A stretch of 64,000 nucleotides of DNA, taken from Nonomuraea thailandensis (GTDB taxonomy: Bacteria; Actinomycetota; Actinomycetes; Streptosporangiales; Streptosporangiaceae). The position numbers were made by a program, and so were the translations under genes. Location of the stretch: positions 1,633,501-1,697,500 of the forward strand of contig NZ_JAMZEB010000002.1 of the NCBI RefSeq assembly GCF_024172165.1. The letters run 5' to 3'. Below, piece after piece: positions 57,128 to 64,000 of the stretch. Position 1 is the first letter of the stretch, and every line of letters begins with the position of its first letter. Under the pieces are notes generated by a model that saw only the letters and a program-made list of their open reading frames with translations, did not search any database and had not been told where the DNA came from.

Positions 57128-57669
57128 AGCGCCTCCTCGACCGCGTCGCACAGCAGGTGGATCAGCGCCAGGTGCACCTCTTGCACGGTGGCGGTCTCAC
57201 CCGGGATGGTGACCGCCTCGTCGCACAGGCCGGCCAGCGGGTTCGGGGCGGGGCCGGTCATGGCCCAGGCCACGAGCCCGGCCTCCTGCGCCGCCCTGGC
57301 CGCGGCCAGCACGTTCGGGCTGCCTCCGCTGGTGGACAGGCACAGCAGCACGTCTCCGGTACGGCCGTGCGCGCGCACCTGGCGGGCGTAGATCTCATCG
57401 GCGCCGAAGTCGTTGGCGATCGCCGTCAGCGACGAGCCGTCCGCGTGCAGCGGGATCGCCGCGTACGGCTGCCTGTCGTCCCTGAACCGGCCGACCAGCT
57501 CGGCCGTCAGGTGCTGCGCCTCGGCCGCCGACCCGCCGTTGCCGCAGGCCAGCAGCCTGCCCCCGGCGGCCAGCACGCCGGCCAGCTTGCCTCCCCAGGC
57601 CCGGACGGTGACCGCGTGGTCATCGACCTTCTCCAGGGTGTTCCAGAGCTTCTCCAGATGAGCGTCCAC
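57124..57669 (-). CDS. gmhA: sedoheptulose 7-phosphate isomerase
   Basis: 181 residues, SIS domain. Motifs ACGNGGSAAEAQHLTAELVGRF near residue 40 (family GNGGSAxxA), STSGGSPNVLAAARAA near 115, and QEVHLALIHLLCDAVEE near the end. Isomerises sedoheptulose-7-P to D-glycero-D-manno-heptose-7-P, the first committed step. The GTG at 57669 has GGGGGG 6 bases upstream and is 2 bases from the GT4 stop; an in-frame TTG two codons upstream is less likely. Confidence 0.9.
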   Translation of the reverse strand: MDAHLEKLWNTLEKVDDHAVTVRAWGGKLAGVLAAGGRLLACGNGGSAAEAQHLTAELVGRFRDDRQPYAAIPLHADGSSLTAIANDFGADEIYARQVRAHGRTGDVLLCLSTSGGSPNVLAAARAAQEAGLVAWAMTGPAPNPLAGLCDEAVTIPGETATVQEVHLALIHLLCDAVEEAL

Positions 57670-57671
57670 GA

Positions 57672-58865
57672 TCAACCCCCCAGGGCCGCCAGACGGCAGA
57701 CCTTTCCGTCGATGACCTGCGTGTACACGGCCTCGGTCAGCTCGGCCACGCGGGGCCAGCCGTACCGCTCCCTGGCCCGGCGGGCGCCGGCCGCGCCGAG
57801 CGCGCCGCGCCTGTCCGGGTCGCCGAGCACGTCCTTGAGCGCCCTGGCCAGCGCGCGCGGGCGGCGCGGCGGCACGAGCACGCCGCAGCCCGCCACCGTG
57901 TCCAGGTGGCCGCCGACGGCCGAGGCGACGACCGGCGTGCCGCACGCCATGGCCTCCACGGGCACCATGCCGAACGGCTCGTACCAGGGCACCGTCACCA
58001 CGACGTCGGCCGAGCGCATCAGCGCCGGCACGTGCTGCCGCGGCACGGAGCCGATGACGTGCACCCGGTCCGCGAGCCCGTACCCCTCGGCCAGCTCGCG
58101 CAGCCTGAGCGCCTCCTCGTCGTCCTGGCTGCCGCCGGCGATCACCAGGTTCGCCCCGGGGACCTGGCGCAGCGCCGCGATCACGGTGTCCACGCCCTTG
58201 CGCGGCACCATCCGGCCGATGCTGAGCACGATCGGGCCGTCCGCGCGCGGGGCCACCGGCCCCTCCGGGCAGAAGGCCGACAGGTCCACCCCGCACGGCA
58301 CGACCGCGACGCGGTGCTCGGGCACCCCCATCGAGCACAGCTCGTTCACCTCGTCGCTGCAGGTGGCCAGCACCATGTCGGCCCGCAGGGCGATCTCGCG
58401 CTCGGTGTCGACACGGTGCGCGGGGCTGGTGTCGGCCGCGCCCTGCCAGCGCCGCTTGACCGTGCCCAGCGCGTGGAACGTCTGCACCACGGGCACGTGG
58501 GCGGCCGCCGCGGCCCGCAGCGCCGCCTGCCCGCTCATCCAGAAGTGGGCGTGCGCGACGTCCGGCGGGCGGGCGGCCCAGCGCGCGGCCAGCCACTCGG
58601 TGAACTCCGGCATGAACGGCGGCAGCTCGTCCTTGGGAACGGGAGCCGCGGGGCCCGCGGGCACGTACTCGACCGTGACGCCCGGCGCCAGGCTCACCGA
58701 CTCCGGCTGTGACTCGGAGGAACGACGGGTGTGGACGACGACGGTGTGCCCCCGCCCGGCCAGGGCCACGGCCAGCGCGGCGACGTGGACGTTCTGGCCG
58801 CCGGAGTCGACGCCGCCGACCGCTGCCAGCGGGTCCGCGTGCTCCGAGATGAGATCGACCTTCAC
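57672..58865 (-). CDS. GT4-family glycosyltransferase
   Basis: 397 residues, GT-B. N-terminal acceptor domain begins VDLISEHADPLAAVGGVDSGGQNVHV, a motif typical of GT4 sugar transferases. C-terminal nucleotide-sugar domain has VLSIGRMVPRKGVD and the E-x7-E signature EPFGMVPVE. It probably transfers a hexose or heptose to the growing glycan. The GTG start (58865) overlaps the upstream GT9 stop (GTGA). Specificity is unknown. Confidence 0.88.
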   Translation of the reverse strand: MKVDLISEHADPLAAVGGVDSGGQNVHVAALAVALAGRGHTVVVHTRRSSESQPESVSLAPGVTVEYVPAGPAAPVPKDELPPFMPEFTEWLAARWAARPPDVAHAHFWMSGQAALRAAAAAHVPVVQTFHALGTVKRRWQGAADTSPAHRVDTEREIALRADMVLATCSDEVNELCSMGVPEHRVAVVPCGVDLSAFCPEGPVAPRADGPIVLSIGRMVPRKGVDTVIAALRQVPGANLVIAGGSQDDEEALRLRELAEGYGLADRVHVIGSVPRQHVPALMRSADVVVTVPWYEPFGMVPVEAMACGTPVVASAVGGHLDTVAGCGVLVPPRRPRALARALKDVLGDPDRRGALGAAGARRARERYGWPRVAELTEAVYTQVIDGKVCRLAALGG

Positions 58866-59941
58866 TGCGTCAGCTCCCTCACTGCCTTGACCACCTGCTC
58901 ACTAGTCACCTGGGACAGGCACGGGTGCCCCGGCACCGGGCAGACGCGCGCCCTGCTTCCACGGCAGGGCGCTTCCTGGTCGCCCAGAAGCACCGCGGGC
59001 ACGCCGTACGGGGCCCACCGCACCGCAGGGACAACGGGGGCGAACAGGCTCACGACCGGCGTTCCGACAGCCGCGGCGAGGTGCGCGGGGCCGGTGTTGC
59101 CCGCCACGAGCACACCGGCCCGCTCGATCACGGCAGCCAGTTCTGCGAATGTGGTCACGCCGCCCAGGTCGACCGCGACGTCGCTGGCCACGTAGGCGGT
59201 GAGATCCCGTTCTGTGCCGGTCACGACGACCTGGTGCCCATCGTCGGCCAGCTCCCGCACGGTCTGCCGGTGCCTTTCGGCAGGCCACGTGCGGGCGGGG
59301 GCCGATGTCCCGGGGTGCACCACGACATACGCGCCTTTGTCGGCTACACCGCCGACGCCTACACAGTGCCCCGTAAATTTCCCTATATCCGGCAACGGTC
59401 GTTGAACAGCCAGTTTCCCGTCATCGCCCTCCGGCAGCGCGAATCCGGCCGCCTCCGCCACGGCCAGCATGCGCTCCGCCTCCGGCACGTCGACGCTCTC
59501 GTCCACCACGTGCCGCACGTCGAGCAGGGAGCCCGGGTAGTCGTTGCTGATCGCGGTGATCCGCTTCACCCCGGCCAGCCTCAGCAGCAGCGCCAGCGGC
59601 AGCGCCGACTGGTGGAACGACGTCAGCAGCACCGCCTCGTCGATCCCGCCGGCCGCCTCGACCAGCTCCTCGACCCCCTCGCCGGTGACGGGCGGCGGGG
59701 TGTGGTCGATCCACGGCGCCCGCCACACGATCACCCGGTCCACGCCGGGCAGCACCTCGGCCGCCGCCCTGCCGTTCGGGCCGGCCAGGAAGACCACCTC
59801 GCGGGCCCTCGTACGGACCGCCCGCACGGCCGGCCCCGCCAGCAGCACGTCGCCGGCGTCGTCCAGCCGCGCCACGAGCACGCGCCCCCGGTCTCTCACG
59901 GTCCTGTCCTTGGCGGAACGTTCCTGCCGGCCCCTGGTCAT
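58862..59941 (-). CDS. GT9-family (heptosyltransferase-like) glycosyltransferase
   Basis: 359 residues. RVLVARLDDAGDVLLAGPAVRAVR is the nucleotide loop of GT9 (LPS heptosyltransferase group); VVVHPGTSAPARTWPAERHRQ near residue 215 and AGNTGPAHLAAAVGTPVVSLFAP near 290 complete the signature. The second GT9 of the cluster, so two heptose residues may be added. The ATG at 59941 has GGAGG 8 bases upstream and overlaps the GT2 stop (ATGA). An N-terminal extension of ~18 basic residues precedes the core. Confidence 0.87.
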   Translation of the reverse strand: MTRGRQERSAKDRTVRDRGRVLVARLDDAGDVLLAGPAVRAVRTRAREVVFLAGPNGRAAAEVLPGVDRVIVWRAPWIDHTPPPVTGEGVEELVEAAGGIDEAVLLTSFHQSALPLALLLRLAGVKRITAISNDYPGSLLDVRHVVDESVDVPEAERMLAVAEAAGFALPEGDDGKLAVQRPLPDIGKFTGHCVGVGGVADKGAYVVVHPGTSAPARTWPAERHRQTVRELADDGHQVVVTGTERDLTAYVASDVAVDLGGVTTFAELAAVIERAGVLVAGNTGPAHLAAAVGTPVVSLFAPVVPAVRWAPYGVPAVLLGDQEAPCRGSRARVCPVPGHPCLSQVTSEQVVKAVRELTQ

Positions 59942-60882
59942 CGCCGCACCCTCCATTCCCCCCGAATCCGGTGCGCACAGGCGACCGGCGGGATCAGCAC
60001 GCTCGTGACGGCCATCCGCAGCACCTCCTGCGGGGTACGCGGGCCCGGCGCGATCCGCCGCCACGCGAAGTCCACGGTCAACGCCGCCCACGCCGCCCCC
60101 GCACCCCACGCCGCCACCCGGGCGCCGGGCCGGGCCGCGACGGCCGCGGTGCCGAGCAGCACGGCCGCGAGGCCCGCGGCGGTCGTCAGGGCGTGCAGGC
60201 GCAGCCGCCCCCGGCCGCCGCCGATGCCGGCGCGCCACGACGGGCCGTGCAGGCGGCGCATCAGCGCGTCGTCGGCGTTGCCCCGCTGGAAGCGCACGCT
60301 CGCCCAGAACCCGTCGGCCCGGACCGGATGCTCCGTCACGCGCTCGCCCCTGACCAGCCGGTGCCCGGCCCGCGTCACCCGCAGCGCCAGGTCCGCGTCC
60401 TCCCGGTACGCCCGCGGGAACCGCTCGTCGAACCCGCCGGCGGCCTCCAGGGCGGCCCGCCGGTAGGCCATGTCGGCCGTCACCCACAGCGCGTCGGCCA
60501 GCCCGGCGGTGTGCCGCTCGCCGTCGGTGGGCCGCCGCCCCGCGGGCAGCGGCACCACGATGCGCCCCTGGCTGCCGGCCACGTCGTCGGGCAGGTCCAC
60601 CAGGTCCTTCCAGACCGCCTCGGCCCACCCCGGCGCGGGGACCACGTCGTCGTCGAGGAACACCACCCACGGCGTGTCCGCGGCCCGCCACCCGGCGTTG
60701 CGCGCCGCCGCGGGCCCGCGGCCGCCCGACCGGACGACGCGCGCGTTCCCCGGCAGCGGCCCCAGCGCGGGAGGACCGCCCGTCCTGTCGTCCACCACGA
60801 CCACCGGCACACCCGGCCCCACCGCCGCCAGCGTGTCGCGCAGCGTGGGCCGCCCGATGGTGGGGATCACCACGGTGATCAC
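59938..60882 (-). CDS. GT2-family glycosyltransferase with C-terminal membrane segments
   Basis: 314 residues. GT-A motifs ITVVIPTIGRPTLRDTLAAV, VVFLDDDVVPAPGW (DxD), and GGFDERFPRAYREDADLALR (ED acid) near residue 165. Beyond residue ~215 there are one or two hydrophobic stretches (AAGLAAVLLGTAAVAA; AAWGAGAAWAALTVDFAW) suggesting membrane association. GTG 60882 is used: it overlaps the carbamoyltransferase stop (GTGA). Sugar donor unknown; likely extends a lipid- or wall-linked glycan. Confidence 0.85.
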   Translation of the reverse strand: MITVVIPTIGRPTLRDTLAAVGPGVPVVVVDDRTGGPPALGPLPGNARVVRSGGRGPAAARNAGWRAADTPWVVFLDDDVVPAPGWAEAVWKDLVDLPDDVAGSQGRIVVPLPAGRRPTDGERHTAGLADALWVTADMAYRRAALEAAGGFDERFPRAYREDADLALRVTRAGHRLVRGERVTEHPVRADGFWASVRFQRGNADDALMRRLHGPSWRAGIGGGRGRLRLHALTTAAGLAAVLLGTAAVAARPGARVAAWGAGAAWAALTVDFAWRRIAPGPRTPQEVLRMAVTSVLIPPVACAHRIRGEWRVRR

Positions 60883-62510
60883 GAAGCGAACACCTCCCCC
60901 CGTCGCACCACGTACGGCCCCAGCACCAGCACGTCCACCGGCGAGGAACCGAAGCACTCCAGCGCGTCACGCGGATCGTCCACCATGGGCCGCCCGGCGG
61001 TGTTGAGGCTCGTGTTGACCACCACCGGCAGCCCCGTGCGCGCCTCGAACTCGCTCAGCACCCGCGCCATCAGCGGCTGCTCCCGCGGCGAGATCGTCTG
61101 GATCCTGGCCGTCCCGTCCACGTGCACGACCGCGGGGATCCGCCCCGCCCAGTCCGGGTGCACGTCGTGGACGAACAGCATGTACGGCGACGGCACCGGC
61201 CCCCGCCCGAAGATCTCGCGGGCCCGCGACTCCAGCACCATCGGCGCGATCGGCCGGAACTGCTCGCGCCCCTTGACGTCGTTGAGCCGCTCGGTGTTGC
61301 GGGCGTGCCCCGGATGCGCCAGCAGCGACCGCTGCCCCAGCGCCCGCGGCCCGTACTCGGCCCGCCCCTGGAACCAGGCCACGATCCGGTCGGCCGCCAG
61401 CTCGGCGGCCACGGCGGCGGCCAGGTCCGCGGGGCGCGTGTACGGCACGCGGGCCACGTCCAGCCACGCCCCGAGCTCCTCGTCGGTGAACCCGCGCCCG
61501 AGCGCCGCGTCCGGCATGGGCGCGGCCGGCTCGCCGTACGACTGCGCCAGGTGCAGCGCCCCGCCGAGCGCGGTGCCGGAGTCGCCCGCCGCGGGCTGGA
61601 CCCAGATCTCCTCGAACGGGCCCTCGTCCTGCAGCCTCGTGTTGGCCACGCAGTTCAGGGCGACGCCGCCCGCCAGCGCCAGCCGCCGCTCGCCGGTCCG
61701 CTCGTGCAGCCAGCGCACCAGCTCTAGCAGCACCTCCTCCAGCCTGGCCTGCACGCTGGCGGCCAGGTCGGCGTGGTCGGAGGTCCACGGGGCGCCCTTC
61801 TTCAGCGCCTTGGCGTAGCCGCTCCAGTCGATCGGCTCGACGCGGAAGCCGCCGTCGCCGGTCGTGTAGATCAGCTCGCGCAGCGCCTCCAGGTGGCGGG
61901 GCCGGCCGTAGGAGGCCATCGCCATCACCTTGTACTCGTCGCTGGAGCGCAGGAAACCCAGATGCTCGGTGACGTCCTCGTACATGAGGCCGAGGGAGTG
62001 CGGCAGCTCCTGCGCCGCCAGCACCTCCAGCTCGCCGCCCCGGTAGCGGCCCGCCAGGTGGGAGACGTTCTCGCCGCGGCCGTCGGCGACCAGCACCGCG
62101 CAGTCGCGCCACGGGGCGGCCAGGCCCGCCGAGGCGGCGTGCGCCACGTGGTGCGGCACGTAGCTCACCTGGCCGGGGTCCAGGCCGGGCAGGGCCGTGG
62201 CGAGGAAGGCCGGGGCGCGCACCGCGTACCTGGTCCGCAGGTCCTCCCAGTCGCCCTCCGGCTTCCCCACGACCAGCGACGGGTCGTAGGAGTAGGCCAC
62301 AGCGTCGATGTCCTCGGGGGACAGCCCCGCCTCGTGCAGGCACCACGCGGCGGCCTGTTCGGGCAGCTCCCACGCGGAGAAGGCCAGCGGCCTCTTGCCG
62401 TGCTTGCGGCGGCTGAAGCGCTCTTCCTCCGCCGCTGCCACGATCTTCCCGTCGACCACCAGGGCGGCGGCCGGGTCGTGGAAGATCGCGTTGATGCCGA
62501 GAAACTTCAT
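60879..62510 (-). CDS. NodU/CmcH-family carbamoyltransferase
   Basis: 543 residues. N-terminal ASKHA-like fold with HDPAAALVVDGKIVAAAEEERFSRRKHGKRP and HHVAHAAS near residue 118 (conserved histidines); C-terminal AQPIRPIA-type region (REQFRPIAPMVLESRA) and LPVVVNTSLNTAGRPMVDDPRDAL. These enzymes carry a carbamoyl group from carbamoyl phosphate (via carbamoyl-AMP) to sugar hydroxyls, as in nodulation factors or cephamycin, nebramycin. First gene of the operon. It divergently faces gmhB across a region with a long inverted repeat, and presumably decorates the heptose glycan. Confidence 0.93.
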   Translation of the reverse strand: MKFLGINAIFHDPAAALVVDGKIVAAAEEERFSRRKHGKRPLAFSAWELPEQAAAWCLHEAGLSPEDIDAVAYSYDPSLVVGKPEGDWEDLRTRYAVRAPAFLATALPGLDPGQVSYVPHHVAHAASAGLAAPWRDCAVLVADGRGENVSHLAGRYRGGELEVLAAQELPHSLGLMYEDVTEHLGFLRSSDEYKVMAMASYGRPRHLEALRELIYTTGDGGFRVEPIDWSGYAKALKKGAPWTSDHADLAASVQARLEEVLLELVRWLHERTGERRLALAGGVALNCVANTRLQDEGPFEEIWVQPAAGDSGTALGGALHLAQSYGEPAAPMPDAALGRGFTDEELGAWLDVARVPYTRPADLAAAVAAELAADRIVAWFQGRAEYGPRALGQRSLLAHPGHARNTERLNDVKGREQFRPIAPMVLESRAREIFGRGPVPSPYMLFVHDVHPDWAGRIPAVVHVDGTARIQTISPREQPLMARVLSEFEARTGLPVVVNTSLNTAGRPMVDDPRDALECFGSSPVDVLVLGPYVVRRGEVFAS

Positions 62511-62534
62511 GCTTCCTCCCCCTAAGGATGTCGA

Positions 62535-62559
62535 GAACCGCTACCGAGAGAAGCGGTTC
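62535..62559. promoter_or_regulatory. inverted repeat in divergent promoter
   Basis: GAACCGCT (62535-62542) and AGCGGTTC (62552-62559) are perfect 8-base arms separated by 9 bases, in the 172-base gap between the carbamoyltransferase and gmhB. Possible operator for both directions, or a 5' leader stem of the minus-strand mRNA. Confidence 0.6.
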
Positions 62560-62682
62560 CCAAACATCGGGTGATGCCGCGAGATGCGGAAACAGGCGCT
62601 GGCTCCTGCACTTGGTCACTCCAAGTAGTTGTTTGCCAGGTGAGGCCCCGGGTAGCTGCCGGACACGCGACGGAGGTGAAAG

Positions 62683-63273
62683 GTGTTCGAAAAGCGACGT
62701 CCCGGCGCCGTGCTCTTCGACCGGGACGGAACCTTGATCAGGGATGTGCCGTACAACGGCGATCCGGACCGCGTGGAGCCCATGCCGGGCGCGCTCGAGG
62801 CGCTGGGCAGGCTCAGACGCGCCGACGTCCCGGTGGCCGTGGTCACCAACCAGTCGGGTGTCGCCAAGGGCCTGCTGACCCCTGACGAGATGGATCAGGT
62901 GAACGCCAAGGTGGAGGAGCTGCTCGGCCCGTTCGACGCGTGGGCGATCTGCGTGCACGACGACGCCGACGGCTGCACCTGCCGCAAACCCGCGCCCGGG
63001 CTCGTGATCAGAGCCGCCGCCGTGCTCGACGTCAGCCCCCGCGACTGCGTGGTCGTGGGCGACATCGGCCGCGACATGGAGGCCGCCAGGGCCGCCGGCG
63101 CCAGGGGCATCCTCGTCCCGACCCAGGAGACGCTGCGGGAGGAGATCCGGCAGGCCGCCGAGGTCGCCGACGACCTCATCGACGTCGTGGACCGCGTGCT
63201 GAGCGACGCCGAGGGTCCCGTGCCGGCCGCGGCGGCGCCCTGGGCCCGCGCCATGGGCTGGAGCCGCTGGTGA
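62683..63273 (+). CDS. gmhB: HAD-IIIA D-glycero-D-manno-heptose 1,7-bisphosphate 7-phosphatase-like protein
   Basis: 196 residues. HAD motifs: VLFDRDGTLIRDVPYN near residue 10, VVTNQSGVAKGL near 50 and VVGDIGRDMEAARAAGA near 125. The GmhB zinc loop appears as CVHDDADGCTCRKP, with C-x-H and C-x-C, but the intervening loop is shorter than the usual ~14 residues. It would remove the 7-phosphate to give heptose-1-phosphate between the kinase and adenylyltransferase steps of HldE. GTG start with GGAGGTGA 3 bases upstream. Its stop overlaps the next GTG (GTGA). Confidence 0.87.
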   Translation: MFEKRRPGAVLFDRDGTLIRDVPYNGDPDRVEPMPGALEALGRLRRADVPVAVVTNQSGVAKGLLTPDEMDQVNAKVEELLGPFDAWAICVHDDADGCTCRKPAPGLVIRAAAVLDVSPRDCVVVGDIGRDMEAARAAGARGILVPTQETLREEIRQAAEVADDLIDVVDRVLSDAEGPVPAAAAPWARAMGWSRW

Positions 63274-64000
63274 GGATCCTCATCTGGCACGTGCACGGCT
63301 CGTGGACCAGCGCGTTCATCAGGGGGTCCCACGAGTACCTGCTGCCGCTCGTTCCCGGCCGTGGTCCCGATGGCCGGGGGCGGGCGGCCACCTACGACTG
63401 GCCCGAACGCGCCCGCGAGGTACCCTGGGACCGGCTGCGCGACGAGCCCGTGGACGTCGTGGTCTACCAGCGCCCGCACGAGCTGGACCTGGCCCGCGAG
63501 TGGCTCGGCCGCGACGTGCCCGGCCTGTACGTCGAGCACAACGCGCCCGCGGGCGACGTGCCCCGCACCCGCCACTGGCTCGCCGGCCGGAGCGACATCA
63601 CGCTCGTGCACGTCACCCACTTCAACGAGCTGTACTGGGACAACGGCCGCGCCCGCACCCGCGTCGTCGAGCACGGCATCCCCGACCCCGGCCACCTCTA
63701 CACGGGCGAGCTGCCCAGGGCCGGCGTGGTGGTCAACGAGCCGGTGCGCCGCACCAGGGTCGCCGGGACCGACCTGCTGCCCCGCTTCGCCGAGCGGGTG
63801 CCGCTCGACGTGTTCGGGATGAAGGTCCGCGAGCTGCCGTACGGCACCCACGAGGACCTGCCGCAGCACGTCATGCACGCCGAGCTGGCCCGCAGGCGCG
63901 TCTACCTGCACCCCTACCGGTGGACCTCGCTGGGCCTGGCGCTCATCGAGGCCATGACGCTCGGCATGCCCGTGGTCGCGCTCGCGGCCACCGAGGCGAT
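63270..64000 (+). CDS. glycosyltransferase, GT-B fold, 3' truncated
   Basis: At least 243 residues; the gene continues beyond the window. It starts RILIWHVHGSWTSAFIRGSHEYLLPL, then YVEHNAPAGDVPRTRHWL near 87 and VTHFNELYW near 110, and ends with a GT-B donor motif SLGLALIEAMTLGMPVVALA (E-x7-E expected). This looks like the unclassified GTs found in actinobacterial glycan clusters. GTG at 63270 overlaps the gmhB stop. Part of the divergent arm of the heptose cluster. Confidence 0.85.
   Translation, partial: MRILIWHVHGSWTSAFIRGSHEYLLPLVPGRGPDGRGRAATYDWPERAREVPWDRLRDEPVDVVVYQRPHELDLAREWLGRDVPGLYVEHNAPAGDVPRTRHWLAGRSDITLVHVTHFNELYWDNGRARTRVVEHGIPDPGHLYTGELPRAGVVVNEPVRRTRVAGTDLLPRFAERVPLDVFGMKVRELPYGTHEDLPQHVMHAELARRRVYLHPYRWTSLGLALIEAMTLGMPVVALAATEA

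Overview
The window is very GC-rich, densely coded actinomycete DNA. It is most like a Streptosporangiales genome such as Nonomuraea; this is an inference from gene content (mycothiol ligase MshC, InhA-type enoyl reductase, many Ser/Thr kinases, HxlR, MocR and ROK regulators, DUF3090 and DUF3099 proteins, GTG starts and GTGA/ATGA overlaps), not from a search. I saw no tRNA, rRNA, insertion sequence, prophage or CRISPR array.

Layout. 1-8137 (minus): a probable catabolic operon made of an SDR dehydrogenase, a fumarase/aspartase-superfamily lyase, E1 alpha/beta of a 2-oxoacid or acetoin-type dehydrogenase, a ribose-type ABC importer and a VOC protein. The same palindrome (GGTCAA-N4-TTGACC type) lies before the SDR and again before the binding-protein gene. 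8230-13020: an aldehyde:ferredoxin oxidoreductase-family protein, then a soluble and a membrane Ser/Thr kinase. 13331-19294: a ROK regulator, a Tat-exported TIM-barrel protein and a secreted multidomain glucose/sorbosone dehydrogenase-like protein. 19358-25847: an antiporter, a lytic transglycosylase, a Tat-exported PHP phosphoesterase-like protein with a histidine-rich leader, and a GH15 enzyme. 25892-28021: the divergent yczE/yczR pair. 28025-34293: TRIC-like and POT transporters, an acyl-CoA synthetase and two secreted proteins sharing a C-terminal module. 34309-38804: an HxlR/oxidoreductase pair, moaA with a DUF6457 gene, a candidate small RNA, DUF3099, dodecin and a low-molecular-weight phosphatase. 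38813-43221: pmbA/tldD-type proteases and the fatty-acid pair fabG-inhA.

43807-45986 is the most intriguing signalling locus. It holds a cobalamin-binding protein with the Wx9EH signature of B12 photoreceptors but no DNA-binding domain. Converging on it is a STAS-domain gene whose usual phospho-serine is aspartate, behind a small unknown gene. 48117-52048 is a mycothiol-linked group (phosphomutase-like, DUF3090, SCO1664-family, NRDE, mshC).

53267-64000 is a glycan locus. Eight to nine minus-strand genes, chained mostly by 4-base overlaps, encode a carbamoyltransferase, GT2, two GT9, GT4, sedoheptulose-7-phosphate isomerase (gmhA), HldE, an SDR and a UXS-like epimerase. gmhB and another glycosyltransferase run divergently. 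Together GmhA, HldE and GmhB would make an activated ADP-heptose, an unusual sugar for a Gram-positive surface or secondary metabolite; the carbamoyltransferase and transferases would use or decorate it. The locus continues past the right edge.

The strongest candidates for undescribed biology are the B12/STAS locus, the three-hairpin C-rich-loop RNA at 37088-37207 and the carbamoylated heptose glycan locus.
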